A DNA stretch of 64,000 bases from Antitrichia curtipendula (Eukaryota; Streptophyta; Bryopsida; Hypnales; Leucodontaceae), in assembly GCA_951230915.1 (NCBI GenBank), contig OX579633.1, forward strand, positions 24,214,574-24,278,573, read 5' to 3'. The notes beneath the pieces were generated by a model. It worked only from the letters and a program-made list of their open reading frames with translations. It was not told where the DNA came from and did not search any database. Shown here piece after piece: positions 12,751-24,860 of this stretch. Position 1 is the first letter of the stretch, and each line of letters starts with the position of its first letter. A program made the position numbers and the translations under genes.

Positions 12751-15700
12751 CATCCACATGACATTGTTTACCAAAAAGGCAAGTGTCATTTTTGCATTTT
12801 TGAAATGAAGGGACTCTAGAGTAAACAAAATTGTCTAATATGGCTCTTCAACCAACCCCAATCCTTTGAATTAATTGATAAGTCCTTCTTAGGTTTATAG
12901 CAAAGCATAATACCTTCCTAGCATGGAAGGACCATTGCTTGGCTATACAACGTTATGCATTTGGATGGTCAAACTAGATCTAGGTAATAAATTGATCTAT
13001 ACACACAATTTGAATTTTTATTGTACATTTTGCAACTTTACATATATTTGGTCAAGATCTTACAAGTACAATACCGAGTACTTTCCAGAGGAAATTATTC
13101 CTAGTTTGAATATTGATCATGGTAAGGTAACTACCTACAATTGACCGAATAAGCAATTCAATAAGGCTCCCATTATTATTGAATTTTTTTTATGTGGGGT
13201 CATGTTGGTAGTCAAAAGGGAATTCTAGATTCGTTTAGAATGCATTTTTTGTACATTGTATGCATAAATTATGCATATTCAAAGTGCTGAAAATAAGTGT
13301 TTTCAAAATCAACCCTAGACTCATGAATAGTGAGTGTACAGTTTAGGCAAGAATTTGTAGGGGTTGATTTTAGAAAGGGGTCAAAATTAGGTGTAGTTAC
13401 CTTGTGCTATGTTCTACATTACAATGTTCTTCCTCTCCCATACCAAGGAGCACTTTACACCTCGAGACCGGGCCAATTTGTCGTGTAAGTTGCCAAAATG
13501 GTATTTCTTACCAATTCATGCAATTCTTTGACGTAAGCCTTCCAATGAAGCCAAAATGAAGCCTATCCAAATACAGAAAATGAAAAGGTAATTTAATTGT
13601 GGTAATATACTTGTGATTGGACAAAAGGCTGAAATTTGTGCAATCGGCCTCAAGGGTAATGCCCAGTGTCCAGGTGTAAAGCGTCCCTGGCTGAGTCAGC
13701 TGAGGGGGCTAAAACGTAGAACTGAAAGTCAAAATTATAATAAAATGAATTTGGCCCATAATTATTGCACAAGTGAGCTGTTTGAGCAGATCTGAGTCAT
13801 CTGACCAAGGTGACTAGATACATGGGAGGAATGTGGAGGGCATTGAAAAAGACATTGGGCAAGTTAATAATAAACCTGCCCCTTCAAGTGGCTTTTGCTG
13901 GGTCAATTTACCCCTTTGGAAAACACAACACACCCTGTCAATTTGCAAATTTTGAATCAGTCATATTTGCAATCAAAGGCCCCAAATTAAGTAGCTAGGA
14001 GGGGTGGACGAAGAACATAGAATTATTCACTATCTTTTAAAAAAAACAAAAGAAACATAGAATTAACATGGCACAAAATGGGGGGATTTTTTTCTTACAA
14101 TTACCTTTAAAACACAAAATTCACATGACAGGGGCCACTTTGAGGGACAGGTTTAGTGTCCTCCCTCACCAACGAGCCAGCATCAATTCAGTGTTTGGAC
14201 TCTAGAGAGATGTCAATTCAGATTGTAAGGTAAGGTAGGAGGTCCATAAACTGCTCATCTAAGAGCTGAAGCTGACTTTTGGGGAGGTAGAACTTCTTAA
14301 AATATTTTTCAGTAAATTTTCCTTGAAAGGCAAGAGAAATTGGCATCTAACCCAAGTTGTTTCATATTTTTTGAAGCTTTGTGGAATTAGTTATGAATTT
14401 TTGAAGTTGCAGAAAAGTGCATTTTTGTGGGCTCTAAAACTGACCACCTCCTCAAATGCACACCACTTGTACATTGGAAAGTGAAAAATGTACCTCTAGA
14501 GCTTGATTGGTTTTAGAACGCACTCTATTTTAGGACCTCCTACCTTAGTGTGCTCTGAAAGTGCCCATCTTCTTCAAATTGCCCCTATTTATAGGTGGAG
14601 AATGGAGATGACGTGATCCTTAAATGGACCACTTTAGCAATAGAATGCATTGAAGAAAATTTATTTTTTCTATTGCAAGAGCCGATCATTGTTTTTTTAA
14701 TTTCCACACACCTCTTTACAAGTTGCAAGTGGACGGATTTTGGAAGACCTTTGTTCACAAATAGTTGCCTATGCCACTGAATCTTTGAAAATGTATAAGT
14801 AATTCAAAAATGCTTGGAAAAATACAAAACCACTTGTGTTAGAAACCGCATCTATTTCTCTTTCTCTAAGAAATGGTCTAAAAATATATTTCTATCCATG
14901 GAAGCCCTTAAATGGTCGCTTTAAGAGCATATTACCTTACCAACCATTCAGCCAAGTATTTTTTAATTTTTTTTAATTTTAATTTTTTAAACAAATGCAA
15001 CGGAAATTTGTTGCAAAGACAAGGTACATAACCGACGTCTAGTGGGGAACAGGGCGACTGGACAAACACTGGAGCCTACCTGGCCAAAGAGTTGATGGTG
15101 GGGCAAAGAGCGAACCATGATTTTGTCTGTGGTGGACACAAAACGACGCAAATGGCACAAATGGCTCACAAATGGCACAAAGTCAGATGAATACGCCATT
15201 CACAGGGGCCTGGGAGAGCCATTCCCAGGTGGACCACAAATTCAGAATTCTCGGGGATCGCCGACCACCCCGGGACCCTGGCGTAATGCCAAATTGCACA
15301 CATGTTCTTGGGTACATGAGACTCATTGGAGGGGATCTCATGGCTACAGGACTATTTGGACTAGGGTGCATGAACAGCATACATGCGCAGTACTTTAAAA
15401 CAGTCATGTTGTGTAAGTTGGACGATCAAATTTTAGAAAGTTTGTGGAAAGTCTCCCAACTTTGATCAAAACTTGTCATAGAATACAAAATTAACCACTA
15501 GCACGGAATGGGAGGTATGGTTTTTACATTTACATCCAACATGCTGTGGAGAAGCTTTCACCGTGTGGATTGCAAGATAATAGCGTTTGAATTGACCAAA
15601 ATCCTTTTTTTTTTGTCCTTGCGAAAATTCGGGTAGCTGCACTTCACAAGGTCACATTTGTATGAAAAAATGTCCAAAATGGTGGTTACTCTACGGATCC

Positions 15701-15880
15701 ATTATTCACGGCAAGTTGACTACACGCTTGAAAAATTTCAGATCATTTAGAATTGTAAAACATATAGGAAAAAAATAGTAAGTAAAAAGAGGTAGAGAGT
15801 GTTGAAAACACTAATTAAAATTGTTAAGAATTGAAATATGGAATTGAAAAAATGCCAATTCCAACGTTTCACAGTGAAAG
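12751..15880. other. Intergenic DNA, no gene recognised
   Basis: No frame has a recognisable protein. A segment at 15117-15190 contains imperfect short repeats of CAAATGGCACAAA. The remainder is mixed AT-rich sequence. Confidence 0.5.
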
Positions 15881-16225
15881 TAACTTGAGCACCCAAAGTT
15901 AAAGAGATCTGGCATCACAACCTTGGAGCATTAATATAACCATCATTCCCAAAAATGAATCATGAAATTGAGTCTTAGCTTGTACTGAAATTCATACATT
16001 ACAAAATTCAAGGCATGCCAATATGGTGCATTGAAACGCTATCAAGCTAATTTGGTACCAACCTCCATGCTAGGTTTGATATTGAATTTGCATGGAGGTT
16101 GGCACCAAATTGTCTTGATAGTCTTTTGCTGCACCATATTGGCATGCCTTGGCTTTCTCTATGTACAACCTAGTGGATGATAACTGGGTGTTGGTTGGTA
16201 ATGGGTGGTTCTACCATAAATGTTG
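15880..16225 (+). repeat. Dispersed repeat copy interrupted by a hairpin insertion
   Basis: The flanks of the hairpin (15880-15997 and 16167-16225) match, in inverse orientation, one continuous stretch at about 23310-23480: both contain CATCAC..CTTTGGAGCATT, ATATAACCATC, ACTGGGT.TTGGTTGGT and GGTGGTTCTACCAT. Confidence 0.65.
15998..16166. mobile_element. Hairpin (foldback) insertion of about 170 bp
   Basis: Arms GGCATGCCAATATGGTGCA (16012) and TGCACCATATTGGCATGCC (16130) are exact reverse complements; inner arms ACCAACCTCCATG and CATGGAGGTTGGCACC extend the pairing nearly to the centre, around a loop of about 20 bases at 16069. The related copy at 23.3 kb lacks the hairpin, which marks this as a probable small inverted-repeat transposon insertion. 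Confidence 0.75.
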
Positions 16226-18034
16226 TTTTTCATTTGGCTCTTACTTCTTTTGATTTCTATTCAACATTGCATTTGAATATTGACTTGATTGATAGATTCT
16301 ATTGGCATAATAATAAAGCATGATTGTATGGAATCTAATTACCTTAAGTATTGTTTGCCTTGTGTCGAGGTTTTGGTTCCATTCATATATGTAAGTTTGA
16401 ATTGCCATGATTGCACATACTCTAATAACATTGAGTCATGGGATGTTTTCATGACACTTCAAGAATATTATAAAAGAATTATCTAAACAATATAAAAGAT
16501 TATTCTTGTCAATATTAATTGCAACTTATAAATGACAGGGTTATAATAATGAAACTGAATAGACAAATCACATTAGTCAAGAGGTATGTGTTAGATGAAT
16601 TTTATAAAGACATTTTGCTAATCACATGAGATTTTATTAGTAGAAAATTTCACTTTGAAAGCAAAAGTAAACTATCTTGTAAAGTAAACTATTTAAAATT
16701 CAAAAATACATTGAAAATCAATATGAGGTTTTTGGTGTGACCTTTAAAGGGGTAGATTAAATATAAATGGTGATAATCAAAACAAAAATATTGATTTAAA
16801 AAATTCATTTGATACATTCATATGATGCCCCAAAATACATACAATATTAATATGTGAAAAGCCTCTTTCAATTGCCAATATATAAGATTTAATAAAATTA
16901 ATCTTAAATTGTCAAAATTGTCATTGCATCTTTTTACATCTCCTAATTTCTTCTATTCTATTACTAATTTATTTTCATTTGTACAATATAGATTTTTAAT
17001 ATTCTATAATTTAAACTCTAAAGTTGAAGTGTTAAAAAAAAAAGATGATCAAAGGAAAAATGCATTATGAAATTATTTATGATAATATTGGCAAATCTAA
17101 TTATTTGATTGTATCTATAGTTATTAATCTATAATGATTATTCAATTTTTTTTTACCAAATTTATCTTTTAAATACTTTTAAATAAAAATTTGGAATATA
17201 AATCATTCAATCTTGAAGAGTATTGCAACCTTTAGCAAGGGGTTAAAAGAGTGCAAATATGTTTCATCTCAAAAGCTAACTTTCCTATTTCAAAGAATGG
17301 CCTTTCAAATTTGACTTTTTGTAATTGATTTAAGAATCTTAAATTACATTATAGTTAGCATTTTACTTTACAAGCTCAAAGAAAGAAAAGTCTTGTGAAA
17401 ATCACAAATATTCAATTCACAATCAAATTTAGAAGGAACTTTGATTTTATATTATATGGATAATTATTGGTTAGTCTAATAGAAGATCCAAACGTTTGGA
17501 TATGATATGTAGGTCATAGTTTGGAACTTCTATTAGAAAGTCATCAATAAATTATTCTACTAAACCAAATAAATTATTATTCCGATAATTTAACATCTCT
17601 ATAATTTGGAATTTAGGATTCGCTCAAGGATCTTTAGGAATTAAAGTAGTTAATAATATAAATTGTGCTCAAAAGCTTAATTTATGGCTTTTTATGGCAA
17701 TCATTCTACAAATACAAGGGTTGATAAATAGTGAAGTCTAATAAATAAGCCTTTTTATTTGTGGAATATTCGATAAAAAATTGAAGGCATTATGTGGAGT
17801 TATATAGGTGAAAAATTTGAGAAAGGAATTTTTGGATGAACAAAGCAAAATGCCCAATTATATTGAAAGACATGCGTAATGATTCTTAATACCCTCTTTA
17901 TAGTTTATTATGAAACCTCCAAAAAACAAAAAAACAATCTATACCAATGGAATTTATTTAACACATCTCAACTTGTCATGCAAAAGTACATCACATCAAA
18001 ATAGTCTATCAATTTCTTTAGAAATCAATCACAT
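16226..18034. other. AT-rich intergenic DNA, nothing recognised
   Basis: Very AT-rich, with no coding frame, no clear repeat unit and no RNA gene visible. Confidence 0.5.
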
Positions 18035-18265
18035 GTTAACCCTTAAACGATGGGCTCATAACTGTGAAAATCATATTTTTTGACACCGTGTGAATTGTTG
18101 GATTAAAATAATGTAAAAGTACTCATTGAAAATTAAACTACTATAGATGATCTTCCCTTTTCCCACAAAATTTGGAAGATGAATAGTTGCACTTTTGTCC
18201 TACACATGAGATTCTCTTGTCATTCATCGGCCGCAAAACGGCCGCCTCGACGTTTAAGGGTTCAT
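18035..18265. mobile_element. Small inverted-repeat element (MITE-like)
   Basis: Ends AACCCTTAAACG (18038) and CGTTTAAGGGTT (18251) are perfect 12-base inverted repeats. Next to the right end lies a short GC stem, CGGCCGCAAAACGGCCG. A related short stem (CGACCATTTTATGGTCG, near 10378) in the last MSL intron follows a similar CTCAAACG motif. Confidence 0.5.
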
Positions 18266-18639
18266 CCTACTAGAGTGCAATTTGTTATATTAATTTTTAG
18301 ATCATTTGTCAAGTCCAAATAGCAACCGTTTTTTAGCTAGCAAAGATCACTAGATGACAAACTCTACTTTTAGAAATGCAACTTTTTGAATAAGATTTTG
18401 TTTTTTTATCATCAAGTTTTTATTTTTATTTTTATTGTTTTTCAATTCATCACCTTCCATCTAGTTGCCAATGTAAAACAATAGTATTAACCGTGATTCT
18501 AGCAACATTCTCAAATTTATAGAAAAATCCACTCCAAACACGTTTCACCCACAAAACGCCTCATTCGCCGCATGGAAGGAGCCCCCCTTCCATTATCACA
18601 TTCGTTTATTTTTACTAATATTTTCGGGTCCACACATTG

Positions 18640-19082
18640 AATCATGTCAAGTGGGACACAGGGCGGGCCGCCACGTGGCCACCCGAATCTCAACACTACC
18701 CGGGACATGTGAATGTCGCACAAGCGCACGTGCCTCCGCATCAAATTCCCCGAAATCTCCACATGTCGAGCCGAGCACCCCTCCTGCTCCACTCTACGTC
18801 CCACTCGCCCAACAGTCGCCGCCGCCGCCGCCCCTCGCCACACACCCCTACCGGCCGCAGACGCCTTCTGACGGCCTCGAACGCCCGCTCCCGGCCGCGG
18901 CTCCCAAGATGCACGGTGATGGAGGACTAGGACCGCGACCGTGCTCGACTCCTCGCCTCTCCCATTCAAACGCATCCCGCCCGCCCGGATGCCTGTGGAG
19001 TCGCGATCAAGGACCTTACCTGTAACTTCTTTGTGGCCGAAATTTGGAAGAGTGCGACCACGGTGTGCTTCGTGGGAGGGCG
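18640..19082 (+). promoter_or_regulatory. GC-rich promoter/5' UTR region of MED18
   Basis: A sharp rise in GC content and CpG against the AT-rich surroundings, ending at the MED18 start codon. Long frames on both strands here are a by-product of the composition. No TATA box is obvious. Confidence 0.55.
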
Positions 19083-22000
19083 ATGGAGTGCGTGGTGCAA
19101 GGCATCTTGGAAGCCAAGGTCCGTTTGATGCCTGAGTTAGATGTTTTGCTCTGCCCATCTGCTTCCCTTCGCCTGTTTTGGCAGCGCTCCATTCCACACT
19201 TGCAACCCTGTGGCGTGGATGCATTGCACGCTGTAGCAATTTCGTCCTCACATGTGGGGCCAGCCCGTGGGCACACTCTAACTTGGTCGGGAGAGTCCTG
19301 CTTATAACGTAGACCACCCTGGGCTTGCGCTTGCTTCCACTCACACTCTCGCCACGTTCTTTCCTATGGGGTTGTGCTGTGTGCACACTGGACCTTGCTT
19401 TTGAGCCTCTTCTCTGGTCTCACATTGTGTGATTTCTCAGCCGTGTCCCCCGTGTGTTTGCTCCATTGCCACCACCTTCTTCTTCGACTTCCTGTCTCTG
19501 CCTATCTGTCGTCACGACGTCCTGGCGGAGAAGAATCTGTTCGTTCACCCCGATCGTCCCTCTGTAGTGTACCTTTCCGAAGCCAGCGTGTCTCAGTCAA
19601 TTTTAAATCCCTAAAGAGCCTATATTGGGACTAATATTTATCGACCAGTTTGAGTAGGTCATACGGGAACTTTTTTATGCCGAATTTTACTTGTTTTTTT
19701 ACTAACTCGTGCAATGTTCTCCATTGATTTTGTTGATAATAAATTTGACCTGATGTGAATTGTAGTTTTCACAATATGGGGAATTGAATTTGTCATTTTA
19801 TAATCATGAATCTTTGTTTCTTTAGAAGTTAAAGAGAATGGTGGATTTTCTCGAGTGGAAACGAAGTTAATGTTAATGCCTCATTTTCACGTACTTGGTG
19901 GTGTGGTCTTGCTTTAGAGATCAACAGAAGGCTAGCATTCCCTTGGAATCTCCTTGGAGAAAATTACAGTCCTGATATTTTCTTTGGCCTGAACGGAATC
20001 CATGCAAAATTGGTCAGGATTTTATGTTCTTGTTGTCGATTTGCGACGCTCACTGCTGCTTCTGAATTCACATCAGCAGGCTCTGAGTTCATTGGTTTAC
20101 AGGTTTCATAGAGACTGCCCTTGTGAGAGATTTTGTGAGGGATCATTCTTCTTCTTTCCCATTTCTTTTTCTTCTTGGTTCGATTTTGTTATTTTTTTGG
20201 TGAAATCTTTGGTTTCGGCTACGTATGGGCACACTTGACTTGTTTAGTTTCGGGGGGGTTTTAGACGTCATCCACTTTGAACTGCTGCAATGCCACGTAT
20301 CTGCATCTGCACCTGCGCCGAAGTTGAATGCTCTGATAGTCACGGAGCTTCTAGTCCTTAGTAGCCTCCAGGTTCAGGTCGGCGATCAGGTAGACAAGAT
20401 GGTGCGGGTGTAGATGCGGAACCGTGGCATTGAAGCTACTTGCTGCTATACTTCACGGTTAGTTTCTACAATGGAAACGTTCACATTTGTAGCCCTCGAT
20501 GGCGAGCTTTGTTTTAAAACTATGCAGTTGTCTGTCTTCCTCTTGGTCGCTGTCATGTTATGTTCATGCATCTGCACTTACACGACACAGCTTCAGAGAT
20601 TGCGCTCGAGTCAGTTCTGTTGTTGCAACTCCTGGCTCTCTGTCGTTAAGATCAGTATCAATCCTTTTTCTCTGGAGGTGCTTATGCAGTAATATGATAT
20701 TGAAGCTGACATTCGCTCACTAGGACTGTGGGAGTACATACTTCTGCTATTGAGCAGTGGTAACGTCTCGGCTCACACCTTTTGATGTGCTTCTCGGCGC
20801 TCCTTGATTTTTCTGAATCGCTTCTGATTTGTGTGTTCATCGCTCCTCCACCAGCACGTGGATGCGTTGGAGGTTTTATTGCAGGGGCTTTGTGGAGGGC
20901 TTCGAGAAACAATCAAAGTACATGAGATTTGTTTGAAGACCGGGCCCAATTTAGGTGCAAACCAAGGACCCTCTTTTTTTTTTTTGCAGCTGCATACAGC
21001 AACATGGGCATGGAATTGTATGATGCAGGGCCTGAATGATACTTTCTTTTCCAGGTGCGGTGGCGTCTGAAGTCCACTTGTGCTGCTCATTATCCCAGCC
21101 GGAACCTGTCTGGTATGTTTCAAGCCTGTGATCCTCGTGATACCATAATTCACTTTGGTCAATTTCCCTATAACTTATCCAAAACTTAGTCGGTCTGTAG
21201 TTTTAGCAGTTTCCATCGTCTACAGGACCTGACTGGTAAATTGGTACCTGGGCAGGGATCGCAACATTCTGTGACCTGTCTGTCTGATATTGGTTACATT
21301 TGATATTGGTCCGCCTGAAAAGTTCTCGTAATTGCAGAGAATAGTGCACACGAGAGAATAATATGCACAGAAAATCTGGACTTAAACCCCTAAATGAATA
21401 AGAGTTTCAAGCTGGTCTCTCGTTTTGTTCAGCAATTTTGAGTAGATCTTATGAAATTGGGTCACATCCTTTTGTCGAACTTATGTGATTTTTTTTTATC
21501 AACACATGCAATGTTCTTGATCGATTCTAGTGATATGAATTTGGCCCCATCTGAATCATTGATTTTTTCACAATATGGTGATTTTCAAACCATAGGTACT
21601 TGGTCCATTATGGATTGAGAAAATTGCAACGCTATCATGTATGGAATTCAGTGCAACTGCCTCAAAATAGTTTCTGATGTATTGGCTTAGACATGATAGT
21701 GTAGAGATTTGTAATCTCACTCACTGCGGCTGAGCCCAAGGCAGGTCAGTTCGTCATGTAGGTGGGGCAATGCGAGGAGCTGGAGCAGAGCAGCTTCCGG
21801 CGTTGGTGCGTCCTTTGCTAGAATCTGCGATTAGTAACAACTCTCTTCGATTCATGTATGCGCTTGGCTACAAACTAGACTACGAAATGCTGCGGACAGG
21901 CTTCTCATTTCAGATGCACAGGACAGTGCCCATTGCTGTGACCATCACCATAGCTGTGACGGCTGTGCACAGATTGCCCAAGACTCATGCAGTAGACGAC

Positions 22001-22346
22001 GCACAGCCTGTCACACCCGGCTTGCACATGGTGCAGCTCACAGCTCCCGCATCTCCTGAAAACTACTCCGATGTTGTGAATGCCATTTCCGCTTTGGCTG
22101 AGCACTTGGCTCCGTAAGCTCTAGTCCACCTTCATGTTCTTCCCATGCTAAGATCTTTTTTCAGAAACAATGCCTTCTGTAATTACTCCGTATGGTGTTT
22201 GGATGATTCGCTGATTCTGTCGTGTTTCTGTGGTATGAAGGCTTGTGCATCTTTCAAAGCCGGGGGTACCTGCTGGTATTGTCCCAACTGCTTCCACAGC
22301 TGCTGCTGCGCTTATCTCGAGAGGTGGCATCACCAAAGTACTGTAG
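19083..22346 (+). CDS. MED18: Mediator complex subunit 18 (five exons)
   Basis: Exons 19083-19118, 20855-20954, 21055-21112, 21745-22113 and 22241-22346 join through GT-AG introns into 222 codons plus TAG, close to the length of Arabidopsis MED18. The first coding exon has only 12 codons (MECVVQGILEAK). Recognisable blocks are HVDALEVLLQGLCG, a PNLGAVASEVHLLC block formed across the exon 2/3 junction, RHVGGAMRGAGAEQ, FMYALGYKLDYEML, THAVDDAQPVTPG and a C-terminal LVHLSKPGVPAGIVPTA. Family knowledge: MED18 sits in the Mediator head module with MED20 and links transcription factors to RNA polymerase II; in plants it affects flowering, immunity and termination. No break is seen, so the gene is likely functional. 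Intron 1 is long (1.7 kb). Confidence 0.96.
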
Positions 22347-23300
22347 CGCGTTTTAGGGAGTCAGCAGCAGCAGCCTCAAAGTGTAAAGTGCTTTTCATTG
22401 AGCTTTAGACAACATTGCGAGCAGGAGGAACGGCCCATTTTGAGCTGGAGGGGCTGGGGTCCAGCTGAATTGACTTCAAAGCTGGCAATCCTTGATGAGG
22501 GAGAATTGCAGCATTGAAGGCATTGGGAGGTAGTTGGAGGGCTTGTGAAGTATCAACGGGGTAGTAGCATTTCCAAGGGCCTACGTCCTGTTTTGGATTA
22601 GAGAGATCCAGTACCTAGTTGATCCTACCTAGACATGGAATCAGGCTCTAGTATCGTCTGCATTTGTACAGTGAATCTTTGTTAGGGCTATCTTCAGAAA
22701 CAATTTGGTATATTGTGCTCTAAGTCTGAAGACTGAATATTTTGTGAGGACAAAATATGTGTTGCAATTGTAAAGAGGAAGTACTCAAATTAATCTTTTC
22801 AAATTGTGATATTATTGTCGCTGATGACTTCCAAGAGCACTTACCTATAATTAGCACATTTATATTAACAGGTTGTTCATGTGCTAATTATAGGCATATC
22901 AGTACTCAAACCAACCTGAGGCTCTCAAATTAGCTAGTTATAGCTGATTAAGTAAATATTTGTTAGAGAATGTTGATCTTGCATTCCGAGTACAGTAATT
23001 AAGGTTTTACTGCTATTATGGTATCTGCACCTGAAATAAACCTTTTTCTTTACCAGAATTCAGAAATAAAATAAAATATATATAATATACATATATATAA
23101 CAATGTTAGCAAATGAAAGTAAATGCAATGAGTTTTTAGAGTTTTAGAATTTTGAGAGTTGAGGTCATAGGAACACCTATTATTAATACTAAAGCAAGAT
23201 ATTCTTCCATAGTGGCAAAGGTATCTCCTTCACGTCTAGTACCTTCTCGTACCTGAAAGCCCAGATATGGATGTTATCTCCTGCATTAGCATTACAAGAA
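22347..23300. other. MED18 3' flank
   Basis: Holds the likely 3' UTR of MED18 and the short inverted repeat at 22844; no other gene is seen. Confidence 0.4.
22844..22894. repeat. Perfect 16-bp inverted repeat downstream of MED18
   Basis: CCTATAATTAGCACAT (22844) and ATGTGCTAATTATAGG (22879) flank a 19-base loop. It may be a small foldback element remnant or a transcript hairpin in the 3' flank. Confidence 0.7.
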
Positions 23301-23480
23301 TCCTGTAGTTATATGGTAGAACCACCAATCACCAACCAATACCCAGTTGCCAACCACTAGGGGGTATCAATTTCATTACATGCTAGGATTCAATTCCATG
23401 ATTAATTTTTGGGATGGTTATATCAATGCTCCAAAGTCGTGATGCCATATGTCCTTAACTTTGGGTGTTCAAGTGAGTAG
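23300..23480 (-). repeat. Uninterrupted copy of the 15.9-16.2 kb dispersed repeat
   Basis: Read on the minus strand it matches both flanks of the 16.0-kb hairpin directly joined, with no hairpin between them (junction near 23370). It serves as the empty site. Confidence 0.65.
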
Positions 23481-24289
23481 CAATTAATACTCTCATAGTG
23501 ATCAGTTATGCATGACTCTACAGAGTGGAGATGGGTTGAGGCCAACTTTTGGCTTTAGAAATTCATAGTAAATTCAATTCAAGGAAAAAAATCACAAAAT
23601 TTTGGCAATGCCCATCATTTCTATCTTCCTATAGGGCTGTAAATTCACATTGCCTTCAACTGTTCCAGAACATATGAGGAATTGCTTAAGTGGTCGACAA
23701 TGGATGGTTCTACCATAATAGTTTGTTGTTTAAAACTATTAAAATCCTAGGTTTGCTCCGCTATCATGGGATGTAGCCGTTGTTTTCTGCATAGGATTTT
23801 GTCTGCAAGTGATTGCATTCTAGGTGAATATTAAACGATAGAAGTACACAATGGAAGATGACAATGTATCACAGCTCCCGGATATAAACGGAGTTGGGTG
23901 GACGTCTTTGGATGGGCCCACCAAACTTGTGGTCCTAGGTAGGGAACCATTACACTAGTAGAAAATAGTGACCAAATCAACAAAACATTAACACAAAAGT
24001 GTTGATTTTGATACTATATCGTCCATTTGAACAATTTTTTGTTGATTTTGGTAAAAATTGCCATAATCAACAATTTTTTTTGTTGATTTGGATACTGCAA
24101 TTCTAAATCAACGAAAAAATCAACACTTTTTTTTGTTAATTTTGACTTTCAAGAATCTCAAGTAATTTTTTGATTTGAAAAAAGTTTAAATCACCATGGT
24201 TAGTGTTCTATAAATAACGTGATTTACAAAAAAAACTCTAAATCATTCACAATTCGGTATTTTTCAAAGTCAACAGACTTCATAGGCCA

Positions 24290-24620
24290 TTTAGGAATAG
24301 AAAAAAAAATTTCTTAAAGATTTTGAACTAAGAAAAGTTGCTAAATCAAATTATCTTTCATCTTCAAAAATCCGTTTGCAATTTCAAGTCTCCAATCAAA
24401 AGTTATGAATTGAACTTTTAGAGAGGGGTTGAATTGAACTTTTAGAGAGGGGTTGAATTGAACTTTTTTTTTAACATCATAAAAGATCCTCTCTGAAATT
24501 TATTCATAACTTTTGATTGGAGGCTTGAAATTGAAAAATGATTCTTTTAGATGAAAGATACTTTTATTTAATAACTTTTCTTAGTTTAAAATTTTAAGAA
24601 AAAAGTTGTTTTTCTAATAT
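24290..24620. repeat. Short foldback copy inside the nested element
   Basis: Left arm CAATCAAAAGTTATGAATTGAA... and right arm ...TTCATAACTTTTGATTGGAGG pair over about 150 bases each. A 24-bp unit, GAATTGAACTTTTAGAGAGG plus GGTT, is tandemly repeated nearly three times at about 24405-24465 near the centre. Arm motifs (AAAAGTTG, CTTCAAAAATCCG, CAAAAGTTAT) recur in the 62.6-63.9 kb elements. Confidence 0.7.
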
Positions 24621-24699
24621 TAAATGTCCTCTAAAGTCTGCTAACTTTGAAAAAAACAAAACATAAACTACATAAATAAAAAAGTACTCCACACATGTA

Positions 24700-24860
24700 C
24701 ATGTGTGTGAGTGTGGTGCAATGGTTTGGTCCTTGCACCCTAAATAAGGGGTGCAAGGTTCAAACCTTACTAACGCCCCTTTGCCCACGTAGTAGGCTGC
24801 CTAGGTGGCTTGCCCAAGTGGCACTTTATGTATGGTCAATTTTTGAAGGTTGTGGAAATT
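24700..24860 (+). mobile_element. tRNA-derived SINE-like segment
   Basis: A box A-like GTGGTGCAATGG (24713) and a box B-like GGTTCAAACC (24757) lie about 33 bases apart, as in tRNA genes, with complementary CCTTGCACCC/GGGGTGCAAGG between them. A full tRNA cloverleaf is not formed. The 3' end is uncertain. Confidence 0.55.

Noticed and set aside
18517..19386. 289-codon minus-strand frame
   Set aside because: It overlaps the GC-rich MED18 promoter and first exon, has no domain and is explained by high GC content.
24713..24780. Functional tRNA gene
   Set aside because: Box A and box B are present but no acceptor stem or anticodon arm can be formed; SINE-like instead.
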